Positions 1 to 9,820 of a stretch of 64,000 nucleotides of DNA are shown here, in pieces. A model generated the notes under the pieces. It saw only the letters and a program-made list of their open reading frames with translations. It made no database searches and was not told the DNA's origin. This DNA is from Lentzea waywayandensis (GTDB taxonomy: Bacteria > Actinomycetota > Actinomycetes > Mycobacteriales > Pseudonocardiaceae), in the NCBI RefSeq assembly GCF_900115955.1, contig NZ_FOYL01000004.1, positions 186,001 to 250,000 of the forward strand, written 5' to 3'. The position numbers and the translations under genes are program-made. Positions within the stretch are counted from its first letter, which is position 1. Each line of letters starts with the position of its first letter.

Positions 1-655
1 GCCGCCGGGCCCTGGCCACGTTCCCGCCGCAGATCGAGGCCGCCCACTGCGCCATCTCCAGCGAGATCCCGTCCACGGCCTCCAAGGCCGAGGCGATGGC
101 GGCGGGCCGAGGCGACCCCAGGGACACCAGCCGGCACCGGGAGCGAATGGTCACCGACACGTCGTCCGGGTGATCGGAAGGCGCGCACAGCAAGAACACC
201 GTCCGCTCCGGCGGTTCTTCGACAGCCTTCAGCAGAGCGTTGGCCGCACCCTCGGTGAGCCGGTCAGCGTCCTCGATGATCACCACCTGCCACCGCCCGG
301 AAGTGGGCCGGCGAGCGGAGATCTGCACCAGCGACCGCATCTCGGCGACGGAGATCGACAGTCCCTCTGGCGCCACGACACGAACGTCGGCGTGCGTGCC
401 GTGCAACGTGGTGCGGCAACCGGAACACTCACCGCATCCAGGCCGGTCGTCCGTCACCAGGCACTGCAGCGCGCCGGCGAAGGCACGCGCGGCGGAGGTG
501 GGGCCGGACCCCGGAGGGCCGGTGAAGAGCCAGGCGTGGGTCATCACGCCGGGCGCGGGGGTGCCGCCCGCGACGATCGTGGCCGCGGCCTCCGCGGACG
601 CCGCCAGGGTCGCCACCGCGTCAGGCTGACCGACCACCTCGTCCCACACGCTCAT
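1..655 (-). CDS. holB: DNA polymerase III subunit delta prime (clamp loader), C-terminus off the window
   Basis: The delta prime subunit is part of the clamp-loader complex that opens the beta sliding clamp and sets it on primed DNA. The ATG at 653-655 opens a reading frame that runs leftwards off the window edge. It starts MSVWDEVVGQPDAVATL, then has a P-loop region FTGPPGSG with a variant ending, a zinc-binding cluster CGECSGCR, and the AAA+ stretch EGAANALLKAVEEPP followed by SRCRLVSL (sensor and SRC-type motif). This is the usual delta prime layout, as in Rv3644c of M. tuberculosis. It lies 23 bp upstream of the MFS/kinase fusion on the same strand in transcription order, so the two may form one unit. 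The 3' end is not visible, so total length is unknown. Confidence 0.9.
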   Translation of the reverse strand, partial: MSVWDEVVGQPDAVATLAASAEAAATIVAGGTPAPGVMTHAWLFTGPPGSGPTSAARAFAGALQCLVTDDRPGCGECSGCRTTLHGTHADVRVVAPEGLSISVAEMRSLVQISARRPTSGRWQVVIIEDADRLTEGAANALLKAVEEPPERTVFLLCAPSDHPDDVSVTIRSRCRLVSLGSPRPAAIASALEAVDGISLEMAQWAASICGGNVARARR

Positions 656-678
656 GGGTGCAGTCTTCCAGCGGGCGG

Positions 679-2715
679 TCAGACCGCGGCTTCGGGGACC
701 ACGCGCCTGCGACCGGCCATCAGCGGCACGACGGCGGAACGGACTCGGTCGGCCACCTCGTCGACGTCGCCCTCGGCCTCGACCACCACGTAGCGGTCCG
801 GGTCGGCGGCGGCCATCTCGCTGAGCAGCCTCTGCACGCGCCAGTGGTGTTCCGGGCCGATGCCCTTGCCGTCGGTGACCGGGCGGTCGAGCAGGATGGT
901 CAGGTCCGGGCGCAACCGGCCGGTGGCCCAGTCGACCAGGCCCTCGAGCTCCTGGTGTTCCAGCGAGCTCGTGGCGCTGAAGTGTGCGAGCGGCGAGTCG
1001 ACGTAGCGTTCCATCACCACCACGGAGCCGCTGTCCAGCGCGGGGCGCACCTGCCGTTCGACGACGTCCGCACGGACGGCGGCGGCTACGAGGGCTTGGG
1101 CGCGCACGCCGGCCAGTTCGGCGGACGACAGCATCGTGCGCAGGCGGCGTTCGTCATGTTCGGGGTCCGCGGCCAGGAGCACTTCGAGGCCTTCCGCGCG
1201 CAACGCGGCGGCCAGGCGGCGGGCCTGCACCGACGTGTCCTCGCGGGTGTCGCCCTCGACGGCGATCAGCATGCCCTTGGTGGGACGGCGGCCGCGGATC
1301 GCCGCGAACAGCGACGACAGCACCGGTTCCTCACGACGGTCGTCCATCTGCCGGTACGCGACGAGGCCCAGGACGATCGCGATCGCGGCGCCGCCGAGCA
1401 TCACCGGGCGGGTCGCGTCGACCTCCATCGGGTGCCCGAACACGCTGACCTGACGCTTCTGGAGCAACGCGACCAGCAGCGGCGCACCGGCCGACGCACC
1501 GAACAGCACGACCTTCAGCAACGACTGGATCAGCGCGACCGTGCGGCCGCGCATGTCGTCGGCGACCTGCGAGCCGACGATCGTGAGGCCCGTCAGGAAC
1601 GCCACGCCCGCGCACGCGCCGACCAGCGCCACCGTGAGCAGTGCGATCCACAGGTGCGGAGCCAGCGCGACCAGCACCAGCGAGATGCCGGCGAGGACGA
1701 TCGTGACGCCGAACAGGCGGTTGTAGGTGAGGCGCTGGGCCAGCCTGGGCGCGGTCGCCATGCCCGCCGCGAGCCCGATGAACACGGCCACGAACAGCAG
1801 GCCGAACGTCGAGGCGCCGCCCAGCAGCGACTGCGCGTAGAGCTTCGCCGTCGCGATCACGACACCGGCCGCGGCGAACGCGCCGATCATGCCGATGACC
1901 AGACCGCGGACCAGCGGCGTCGCGGCGGCGAACTTCAGGCCCTCGCGGAACATCGCGACGAAGCCGGGCTTGTCCTCGTCGTCCTTCTTGCGGGTCGAGG
2001 AGACGCGGCCGGAGAGCTCCGGCAGGCGGGTCGCGACCAGGATCGCCGAGGTGAAGTAGAGCAGGCCGTTGATCACCACCGCGATCGTCGCGATGTTGAA
2101 CTCGAGGTTCCCGCCCTGCAGGTTCAGGTACGCGGGAATGCCCGCGATCAGCGAGTACAGGCCGAAACCGCTGATCGTGGAGATGCCGTAGGTCATCACC
2201 AGGCCGAGCTGGTTCGCCGACTCCACCTGGTCGGGGCGGCGCAGCAGGTTCGGGACCGCCGACTCCTTGGCGGGGATCCACAGCATCGCGCAGCAGCCGA
2301 CCAGGAAGTTCGCCACGAAGAGCCAGATCGGGGAACCGATCAGCGCGATCGAGATGAACAGCGACCCGCGCAGGATGTCGCAGACCACCATCACCTTGCG
2401 GCGGTCGAACTTGTCCGCGAGCACGCCACCGATGGGCGCGAACAGGATGCCCGGCAGCAGCTGGGTCAGCACGACCAGCGACAGCGCGAACGACTGCCAC
2501 TGGTAGCTCTTCATCATCTCGGAGACCAGACCGGTCAACGCGAGCAGTGACAGCCAGTCACCAACGCTGCACAGGTAGGTGACGAGCCACAGCCGCCGGA
2601 ACGGCCTGATGGCGAGAACTGACCGAAGCCGGTGGACCGTGGACACGCTGGACTGGGCCTGCCCTGCCTGGCCTGCCTCGGTCACCGGTGTGTCCGCGTC
2701 CTGAATTTCAGTCAC
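679..2715 (-). CDS. MFS transporter fused to a thymidylate-kinase-like domain with a degenerate P-loop
   Basis: This is a 678-residue two-part protein. Residues about 35-460 form a major facilitator transporter with about 12 hydrophobic segments and the inter-helix motif GGVLADKFDRRK. Residues about 470-678 resemble thymidylate kinase (dTMP to dTDP), the arrangement known from Streptomyces and related genera. The kinase part looks damaged. The usual Walker A signature GxxGxGK(S/T) is replaced by EGDTREDTSVQARR, without the Gly-Lys pair. The DRY/F motif reads ERYVDSPLAH, and the arginine-rich lid is missing before the C-terminal RYVVVEAEG strand. Phosphotransfer is therefore doubtful and the cell may need another thymidylate kinase. 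The start is GTG at 2715. It sits beside holB, as tmk genes often do. The transport substrate cannot be read from the sequence. Confidence 0.8.
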   Translation of the reverse strand: MTEIQDADTPVTEAGQAGQAQSSVSTVHRLRSVLAIRPFRRLWLVTYLCSVGDWLSLLALTGLVSEMMKSYQWQSFALSLVVLTQLLPGILFAPIGGVLADKFDRRKVMVVCDILRGSLFISIALIGSPIWLFVANFLVGCCAMLWIPAKESAVPNLLRRPDQVESANQLGLVMTYGISTISGFGLYSLIAGIPAYLNLQGGNLEFNIATIAVVINGLLYFTSAILVATRLPELSGRVSSTRKKDDEDKPGFVAMFREGLKFAAATPLVRGLVIGMIGAFAAAGVVIATAKLYAQSLLGGASTFGLLFVAVFIGLAAGMATAPRLAQRLTYNRLFGVTIVLAGISLVLVALAPHLWIALLTVALVGACAGVAFLTGLTIVGSQVADDMRGRTVALIQSLLKVVLFGASAGAPLLVALLQKRQVSVFGHPMEVDATRPVMLGGAAIAIVLGLVAYRQMDDRREEPVLSSLFAAIRGRRPTKGMLIAVEGDTREDTSVQARRLAAALRAEGLEVLLAADPEHDERRLRTMLSSAELAGVRAQALVAAAVRADVVERQVRPALDSGSVVVMERYVDSPLAHFSATSSLEHQELEGLVDWATGRLRPDLTILLDRPVTDGKGIGPEHHWRVQRLLSEMAAADPDRYVVVEAEGDVDEVADRVRSAVVPLMAGRRRVVPEAAV

Positions 2716-2787
2716 CCCTAAATCGCCACTCCCGTGCGGTCAGCGTAACCGGATGTGGTGAGTCAGCATGCCGGACTCACAACACGG

Positions 2788-3228
2788 CTAGCTGAAGATC
2801 GCTCCGAGAATGCTGACCAGGACCAGGACGAAGAACCCGATGACGACCAGGCAGCCGATGAACGCGGCAACGCCGCTCGTCTGCTTCGCGGGTTGCTGTT
2901 GCTGCTGTTGTTGTTGCGGGGCAGACATTTGGTACGTCGGCGCGAACTGCTGGACCGCGTACTGATGCGCCTGGTGCTGCACGGGCGCTCGCTGTGCCCG
3001 GCCGCGCGGCCGCCGTTGTTCCTGCTGCATCTGCGACCAGACGGCCTGCCGCGCTTCCTCGGTCGGCTCAGGAGGTGTCGGCACCACCACACGTGAGCTG
3101 AACGACGTCCATTGAGGAGCGACAAAACTGTCAGCTGTCACCAGGCCCGCGAGCGGGTCGGGGTACAGCCGGGGAGGCGGCGGGGCCTGAGTCCCGTCCG
3201 GACCGAACTCGTTGATCGGCACCGCCAC
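2788..3228 (-). CDS. Small proline/glutamine-rich protein with one C-terminal membrane segment
   Basis: No known family was recognised. From the GTG at 3228 the product has about 146 residues; a second GTG two codons further on is equally possible. The N-terminal half is proline- and arginine-rich. A run of eight or nine glutamines follows near residue 115, and the protein ends in one hydrophobic helix (AAFIGCLVVIGFFVLVLV), so it is probably anchored in the cytoplasmic membrane with its N-terminus in the cytoplasm. The start lies only 7 bp after the topA stop codon and follows AGGGGG, which suggests co-transcription with topA. A longer ORF in this frame reaches into topA, but that part is a shadow of topA. 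Confidence 0.65.
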   Translation of the reverse strand: MAVPINEFGPDGTQAPPPPRLYPDPLAGLVTADSFVAPQWTSFSSRVVVPTPPEPTEEARQAVWSQMQQEQRRPRGRAQRAPVQHQAHQYAVQQFAPTYQMSAPQQQQQQQQPAKQTSGVAAFIGCLVVIGFFVLVLVSILGAIFS

Positions 3229-3235
3229 CCCCTGC

Positions 3236-6001
<2,766 letters not shown>

Positions 6002-6141
6002 TCGCCGTCCCGCTCTCTTCCAAACCCGGTTCCCAGGCCCGCCAGTGTTGCCCAGCGTCGGCCGAAAAGCACACCATCCGTCATGTCTCCGCGACGCCCG
6101 TACGACGAGACAGAGTGACACAACCATGCCGGACCGCCCGC

Positions 6142-6714
6142 TCAGGCCGCCGGCCAGGTGCTCATCGCCACTCCCTGAGGAGGGCTTCCGACCAGCTCAG
6201 CGAGCCGCGCCAGCCTTCGTCGGCCGGTCACCCGCAACGCCGGTGCCCCTACCAGGGTGCACGGAAGTCCGGATGCGAGCAGCGCATTTTGCAACGGTGC
6301 GTGTGTCTGCGGTGCGTTGGGGTCCAAACCGAGCAGGTACGCGGACTCCATCCAGCTGCCGGCGGCCAGCGCCCAGACGCGCAGCACTGCTCCGTTCAGC
6401 TCAAAGTCCGGTGGCACGGTTTTGACGGATCCGTCCAGCCAGCGGGCGGCCAGAGGAGTGAGATCGGTGCGGAACGGCGTGCGGACGAAGTGCGTGCCCG
6501 CCTCGTTCACGCACAGCTCGGTGGTGACTCCACGCTCGGCGCAGGCCTGCTTGAGAGGGCGCAGTCGCCACTCGTCGCGCAGCTCGGTGTACACGCGGGC
6601 GGCTGTACCGCGCGCGAAGCTGACGGCCTGACCCGGCCCGCAGAGGAAGCCGGCGAGGTCCGCCTTGGCCGGGGTTCGTGCCTCGGCCGAGAAGAAGGAC
6701 AGCTGCCCAACCAC
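6142..6714 (-). CDS. Conserved actinobacterial protein, Rv3647c-like
   Basis: A soluble protein of about 190 residues with no signal peptide or membrane segment. Its length and position immediately upstream of topA match Rv3647c of M. tuberculosis, a conserved protein without an assigned function. Visible features are an N-terminal stretch LSFFSAEARTP and a central RTPFRTDLTPLAARW segment. No catalytic motif could be recognised. The start is GTG at 6714. The cold-shock gene that follows Rv3647c in mycobacteria is absent here. Confidence 0.75.
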   Translation of the reverse strand: MVGQLSFFSAEARTPAKADLAGFLCGPGQAVSFARGTAARVYTELRDEWRLRPLKQACAERGVTTELCVNEAGTHFVRTPFRTDLTPLAARWLDGSVKTVPPDFELNGAVLRVWALAAGSWMESAYLLGLDPNAPQTHAPLQNALLASGLPCTLVGAPALRVTGRRRLARLAELVGSPPQGVAMSTWPAA

Positions 6715-6762
6715 GGCCCACAGGGTAGAACAGACGTTCGAGTGTGACCAGTGGGACAGTTG

Positions 6763-7317
6763 TTACTGTCCGAGTTCCTGGCCCTTCGACCTGATCTCCG
6801 AACAGGTCTGCGACTTGCCTATCGCCGCTGCGTACTTCGGCCGTTTCTGGAGTTCCTGGAAGGTCGCGCGAAGGTCTTCCGGACTGGTCACGACGTTGGT
6901 GTCGGCCAGCACCTTCTCGGCGCCTTCCAGGAACTGGGCGTTCGGTTCCAGTGCCTGGACCGGCGCCTGCGCGTCGCCGTACGACTTCGCGGACTCCGTG
7001 ACGAACTTGACCAGCCGGTCGTGCACGCCCTTGAGGTCGTCTTCGGGCGCGCCGAGCTCTTTCAGCGTTTTCTCCGCGCTCGTGAACGCGGTGGCGTTGG
7101 ACGTGACGAGCCTGACGTACGCGTCCTTGACCGCAGCGACGTTCGCCGGGTCCTGTTTGCGCAGCTCAAGGCCTGCTTCCATCCCCGGCAGGACACCGCC
7201 GCAGAACGCGTCCACCCACTGCCGCTGCGCGTCGGTGATCGGCTTGTCCGCCTCCGAACCGCAGGCGGTCAGCACGACGGCACCGGTCAGCAGGGCAGCG
7301 AGCAGACGTGTCCTCAC
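6763..7317 (-). CDS. Lipoprotein, paralogue 1 of a five-gene tandem array
   Basis: The protein has 184 residues. It begins with a lipoprotein signal peptide (MRTRLLAALLTGAVVLTAC, lipobox LTAC), so it should be anchored to the outer face of the cytoplasmic membrane. The mature part is mostly helical. It shares with its four neighbours an aromatic-x-x-x-C-G element near the N-terminus (WVDAFCGG) and a single cysteine close to the C-terminus (QTCSEIRS). The two could form a disulfide. It starts at GTG 7317, 5 bp after the stop of the previous paralogue, so it is the last gene of the unit. The family is not recognised. Confidence 0.75.
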   Translation of the reverse strand: MRTRLLAALLTGAVVLTACGSEADKPITDAQRQWVDAFCGGVLPGMEAGLELRKQDPANVAAVKDAYVRLVTSNATAFTSAEKTLKELGAPEDDLKGVHDRLVKFVTESAKSYGDAQAPVQALEPNAQFLEGAEKVLADTNVVTSPEDLRATFQELQKRPKYAAAIGKSQTCSEIRSKGQELGQ

Positions 7318-7322
7318 CCGGC

Positions 7323-7913
7323 CTAGTTTCCCCCGGACTGTTTCGCCAGCCCCTGCCAGGCCTTGCAGACCTCGTTCGCACGAAACGCCTCGGTGTACTT
7401 CGGGGTCGTGTCCAAGATCTGCTTGAACAACGTCCCCACGCTGTCACCGCTGCTGCCGACCATGATCTGCTTGTACCGCTCGGGGAACTTGTCGTCCGCC
7501 GCCTGCGCCCGCAGCCGCGCCGAACTGTCGTCGAAGGTCTTGGCCTCGTTCCGCAGTGCGCTGACCAGCCGTTCGTGCAGGCTGCGCACGTCCGAACCCA
7601 ACGGGCCGAGTTTCTCGAGTTCATCCGCCATGTGCCGGTTCGACACCGCTGCTCCTGCCGTCCAGGCGACCACGGCCGCCTTGACTGCCTCCATACCCTC
7701 CTGAGCCTTGCCTTGGAGCTGGAGTCGCGCGGTCTGCGTAACGCCCATCGGACCGCAGTAGGCGTCGAACCAGGCCGCCGGATCCGCGCCGGGCACGTCC
7801 GCCGTCGTGGTGGTCGTCGGTGCGGCCTGCTGGACCGGAGCGGGCGGCGGCGTGCTGCACGCGGCGAGCGCGGCCGCGCCCAGCACGGCCGCGACCAGGC
7901 GAAACGTCGTCAC
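7323..7913 (-). CDS. Lipoprotein, paralogue 2 of a five-gene tandem array
   Basis: The protein has 196 residues from GTG 7913, which overlaps the stop codon of the upstream paralogue in a GTGA junction and so indicates translational coupling. The signal peptide is VTTFRLVAAVLGAAALAAC with lipobox LAAC. A low-complexity Pro/Ala/Thr linker follows (QQAAPTTTTTADVPG). The folded part carries the array's two cysteine elements, WFDAYCGPMG and EVCKAWQG. The longer frame back to 7955 lies inside the neighbouring gene and would put the signal peptide inside the protein, so it was not used. Function unknown. Confidence 0.75.
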   Translation of the reverse strand: MTTFRLVAAVLGAAALAACSTPPPAPVQQAAPTTTTTADVPGADPAAWFDAYCGPMGVTQTARLQLQGKAQEGMEAVKAAVVAWTAGAAVSNRHMADELEKLGPLGSDVRSLHERLVSALRNEAKTFDDSSARLRAQAADDKFPERYKQIMVGSSGDSVGTLFKQILDTTPKYTEAFRANEVCKAWQGLAKQSGGN

Positions 7914-8512
7914 TTGCCGAGCATCTTCCCGAGCTTGGTGCGCATCTCGGTGCACTCCGGCGCCTTCGCGATGGCGTCCTTGAACTTCGGGTCCGCGTCG
8001 AGCTTCTTGATCTGGTCCGAGAGCTTCGACGGGTCCGCGGCGTCGCCGCCGACCTTCTCGACCTGCGCCATGAAGTCGGGCGCGCTCGCGTCGATCTTGC
8101 TGATCTGCTCGCGGACCGACACGTACTCCTTGGCGCCGTCACCGAACATCTTGACCAGGTCGTCGTGCATGGCCTGGTGCTCGGGGCCGGGCGTACCGAC
8201 CTCCTTGAGCTTCTTCTCGGTGTCGGCCATCGCCTTGGCGCCGGTGTCGAGCAGCTTGAGCATGCCCTCCTTGATCGCGGCCGGGTTCTCGGCGTTGGTC
8301 GCGACGACGGTGATGAGCTCGACCGCGCCCGTGAGCACCGGCGTGGTGCCGGCGCAGAACGCGCCCACCCACTTCACCGGGTCGGCGGCGGCCGTGGTGG
8401 TCGTGGTCGTGGGCGCGGTGCTCTGCGCGGACGGCGCGGCGCTGGTGCCGCAGCCCGTCACGGCGAGAGTGAGGCCTGCGCAGGCAGCAGCGATCGACAA
8501 ACGTGCGTTCAC
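7910..8512 (-). CDS. Lipoprotein, paralogue 3 of a five-gene tandem array
   Basis: The protein has 200 residues from GTG 8512. The signal peptide is MNARLSIAAACAGLTLAVTGC (lipobox VTGC), followed by a Ser/Ala/Thr linker with six threonines in a row. It has the family elements WVGAFCAGTT and a C-terminal ECTEMRTK. The mature region is rich in Lys, Asp and Glu, with heptad-like helices. A strong hairpin at 8535-8578 lies just upstream, so this gene probably starts a second transcript of the array. Function unknown. Confidence 0.75.
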   Translation of the reverse strand: MNARLSIAAACAGLTLAVTGCGTSAAPSAQSTAPTTTTTTAAADPVKWVGAFCAGTTPVLTGAVELITVVATNAENPAAIKEGMLKLLDTGAKAMADTEKKLKEVGTPGPEHQAMHDDLVKMFGDGAKEYVSVREQISKIDASAPDFMAQVEKVGGDAADPSKLSDQIKKLDADPKFKDAIAKAPECTEMRTKLGKMLGK

Positions 8513-8534
8513 GGTGAAATCCCCCAGGAAATGA

Positions 8535-8578
8535 CTGACCGGATCGCCGAACAGTACACGTTCGGGCGATCCGGTCAG
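8535..8578 (-). terminator. Strong hairpin between lipoprotein paralogues 4 and 3
   Basis: The arms CTGACCGGATCGCCGAA (8535-8551) and TTCGGGCGATCCGGTCAG (8561-8578) pair over 17 bp with one bulged base around a 9-nt loop. On the minus strand the hairpin is followed by TCATTTCC. It probably separates the lipoprotein array into two transcripts. Confidence 0.65.
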
Positions 8579-8594
8579 CCGGGCTTTCCGCTCG

Positions 8595-9155
8595 TCAGGA
8601 GGTGGGAGGAGACGTCTGGAGACCCTTGCAGTTGCCGGCTTTCTGCGCGGCCGTGGCCAGGCCCGTCTCGTCGAACTTCTTCTGCACGTCGGCGCCCGCC
8701 TTCTCCAGTTCGCTCGCCCTGGAGACCATCTCGGTGAAGGCGGTGATGGCCCCGGTGGCGTCGGTCGAGGCGTCGAGCTTCGACCTGGTGTCCGCGAGCA
8801 GGGTCCTGATCTGGCCCATGCCGTCCTGCGCGGCGACGGCCAGCTCCTTCGACTTCGGGTGCGGGCCGTTCTCCAGCGCCTTCAGGTCAGAGATCGACTT
8901 GTCGACCGCGCCGACCTTCGTGCCGAGCCACTCGGAGAGGCCCGTCTTGAGCTTCGCCGGGTCGCTCATGTCGATCGGCGGCTCGTCGGACATGGCCTTC
9001 ACGGTGCCGTCGACGGCACCGCAGACCTTGTCCATCCACGCCACGACGTCGGCCTCACTGGCGGTGGGCGTGGTCGACGTGGAGGAACCTCCGCTGCTGC
9101 ACGCGGTGACCGCGAGCAGACAGCACGTCACAACTGAGAGGACTGTGCGGCGCAT
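8595..9155 (-). CDS. Lipoprotein, paralogue 4 of a five-gene tandem array
   Basis: The protein has 186 residues from ATG 9155. The upstream part of the open frame was rejected because the signal peptide MRRTVLSVVTCCLLAVTAC (lipobox VTAC) begins here. A Gly/Ser/Thr linker follows the lipidated cysteine. The family elements are WMDKVCGAVDG and GNCKGLQT. It is close to paralogue 5 (both share MDKVCGA and the segment with KSI/KSA before LK). It ends 82 bp before paralogue 3, with a terminator hairpin in the gap. Function unknown. Confidence 0.75.
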   Translation of the reverse strand: MRRTVLSVVTCCLLAVTACSSGGSSTSTTPTASEADVVAWMDKVCGAVDGTVKAMSDEPPIDMSDPAKLKTGLSEWLGTKVGAVDKSISDLKALENGPHPKSKELAVAAQDGMGQIRTLLADTRSKLDASTDATGAITAFTEMVSRASELEKAGADVQKKFDETGLATAAQKAGNCKGLQTSPPTS

Positions 9156-9184
9156 GGGCCGGAAGTTACTCCGGACGGCCTCAC

Positions 9185-9757
9185 TCAGCTCGTCGGCGTG
9201 ACGTTGAGGCGCTGCATCGCCTGGCACTGCGGCGCGGTCTGCGTGGCCTTCTGCAGCTCGGGAACGTCCTTGAGGTCGCGCAGCGGGTCGGCGAGCTCGG
9301 AGAGCTTGGCGATGGCCTCTCCGGCGGCCTGGAGGCCTCCGGTGGCGTTGTTGGCGTCCGCCTGCTCGACCTTGGCCTTGGCGTCGGTGAACACGACACC
9401 GAGCGAGGTGAACGTCTCGGCCATCTTGTTGACGGCCTCCTCACCGCCCGCGACGGGCGACGGGCCGACGTTCTTCAGGCCCTCGGCCGACTTGGTGAAG
9501 GCGTCGGCGAGCTGGCCCATGTACGCGGCCATGTCGGCCTTGAGCTTGGCGGAGTCGCCGGCGTCGAACTTGGGGGCCGTCTTCTCGATCTTGGCGAACT
9601 CGGACGCGGCGCCGCACACCTTGTCCATGTAGGCGACGGCCTGGGCGCTGGCCTCGCCGTTGGTGGGCGTCGATGAAGTGCCGGAGTTGCCGCCGTTGGT
9701 GCACCCGGCCAGCGCAAGGGCGGCAACAGCGGCAGTGGCGACGAGGCTGCGCCTCAT
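9185..9757 (-). CDS. Lipoprotein, paralogue 5 of a five-gene tandem array
   Basis: The protein has 190 residues from ATG 9757, preceded by GAGGAG at a good distance. The signal peptide is MRRSLVATAAVAALALAGC (lipobox LAGC), followed by an Asn/Gly/Ser/Thr linker. The conserved pair of cysteine elements is YMDKVCGAAS and PQCQAMQR. It is the first gene of the array in the direction of transcription, 29 bp before paralogue 4 and just downstream of the pyrophosphatase terminator. Function unknown; a cell-envelope role is inferred only from lipidation. Confidence 0.75.
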   Translation of the reverse strand: MRRSLVATAAVAALALAGCTNGGNSGTSSTPTNGEASAQAVAYMDKVCGAASEFAKIEKTAPKFDAGDSAKLKADMAAYMGQLADAFTKSAEGLKNVGPSPVAGGEEAVNKMAETFTSLGVVFTDAKAKVEQADANNATGGLQAAGEAIAKLSELADPLRDLKDVPELQKATQTAPQCQAMQRLNVTPTS

Positions 9758-9773
9758 GTCGTAACTCCTCGGT

Positions 9774-9807
9774 CGGGGTACGTCGGGGGAGCCCCGAACG
9801 TACCCCG
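9774..9807 (-). terminator. Hairpin downstream of hppA
   Basis: The 10-bp arms CGGGGTACGT (9774-9783) and ACGTACCCCG (9798-9807) enclose a 14-nt loop. It lies just after the hppA stop codon and just before the ribosome-binding site of the lipoprotein array, so it probably ends the hppA transcript. There is no clear T-run. Confidence 0.55.
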
Positions 9808-9820
9808 GCCAGAGGTGGAT

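Noticed and set aside
658..2550. 630-residue open frame on the plus strand
   Set aside because: Antisense to the MFS/kinase fusion; His/Arg/Asp-rich composition typical of a shadow frame in GC-rich DNA.
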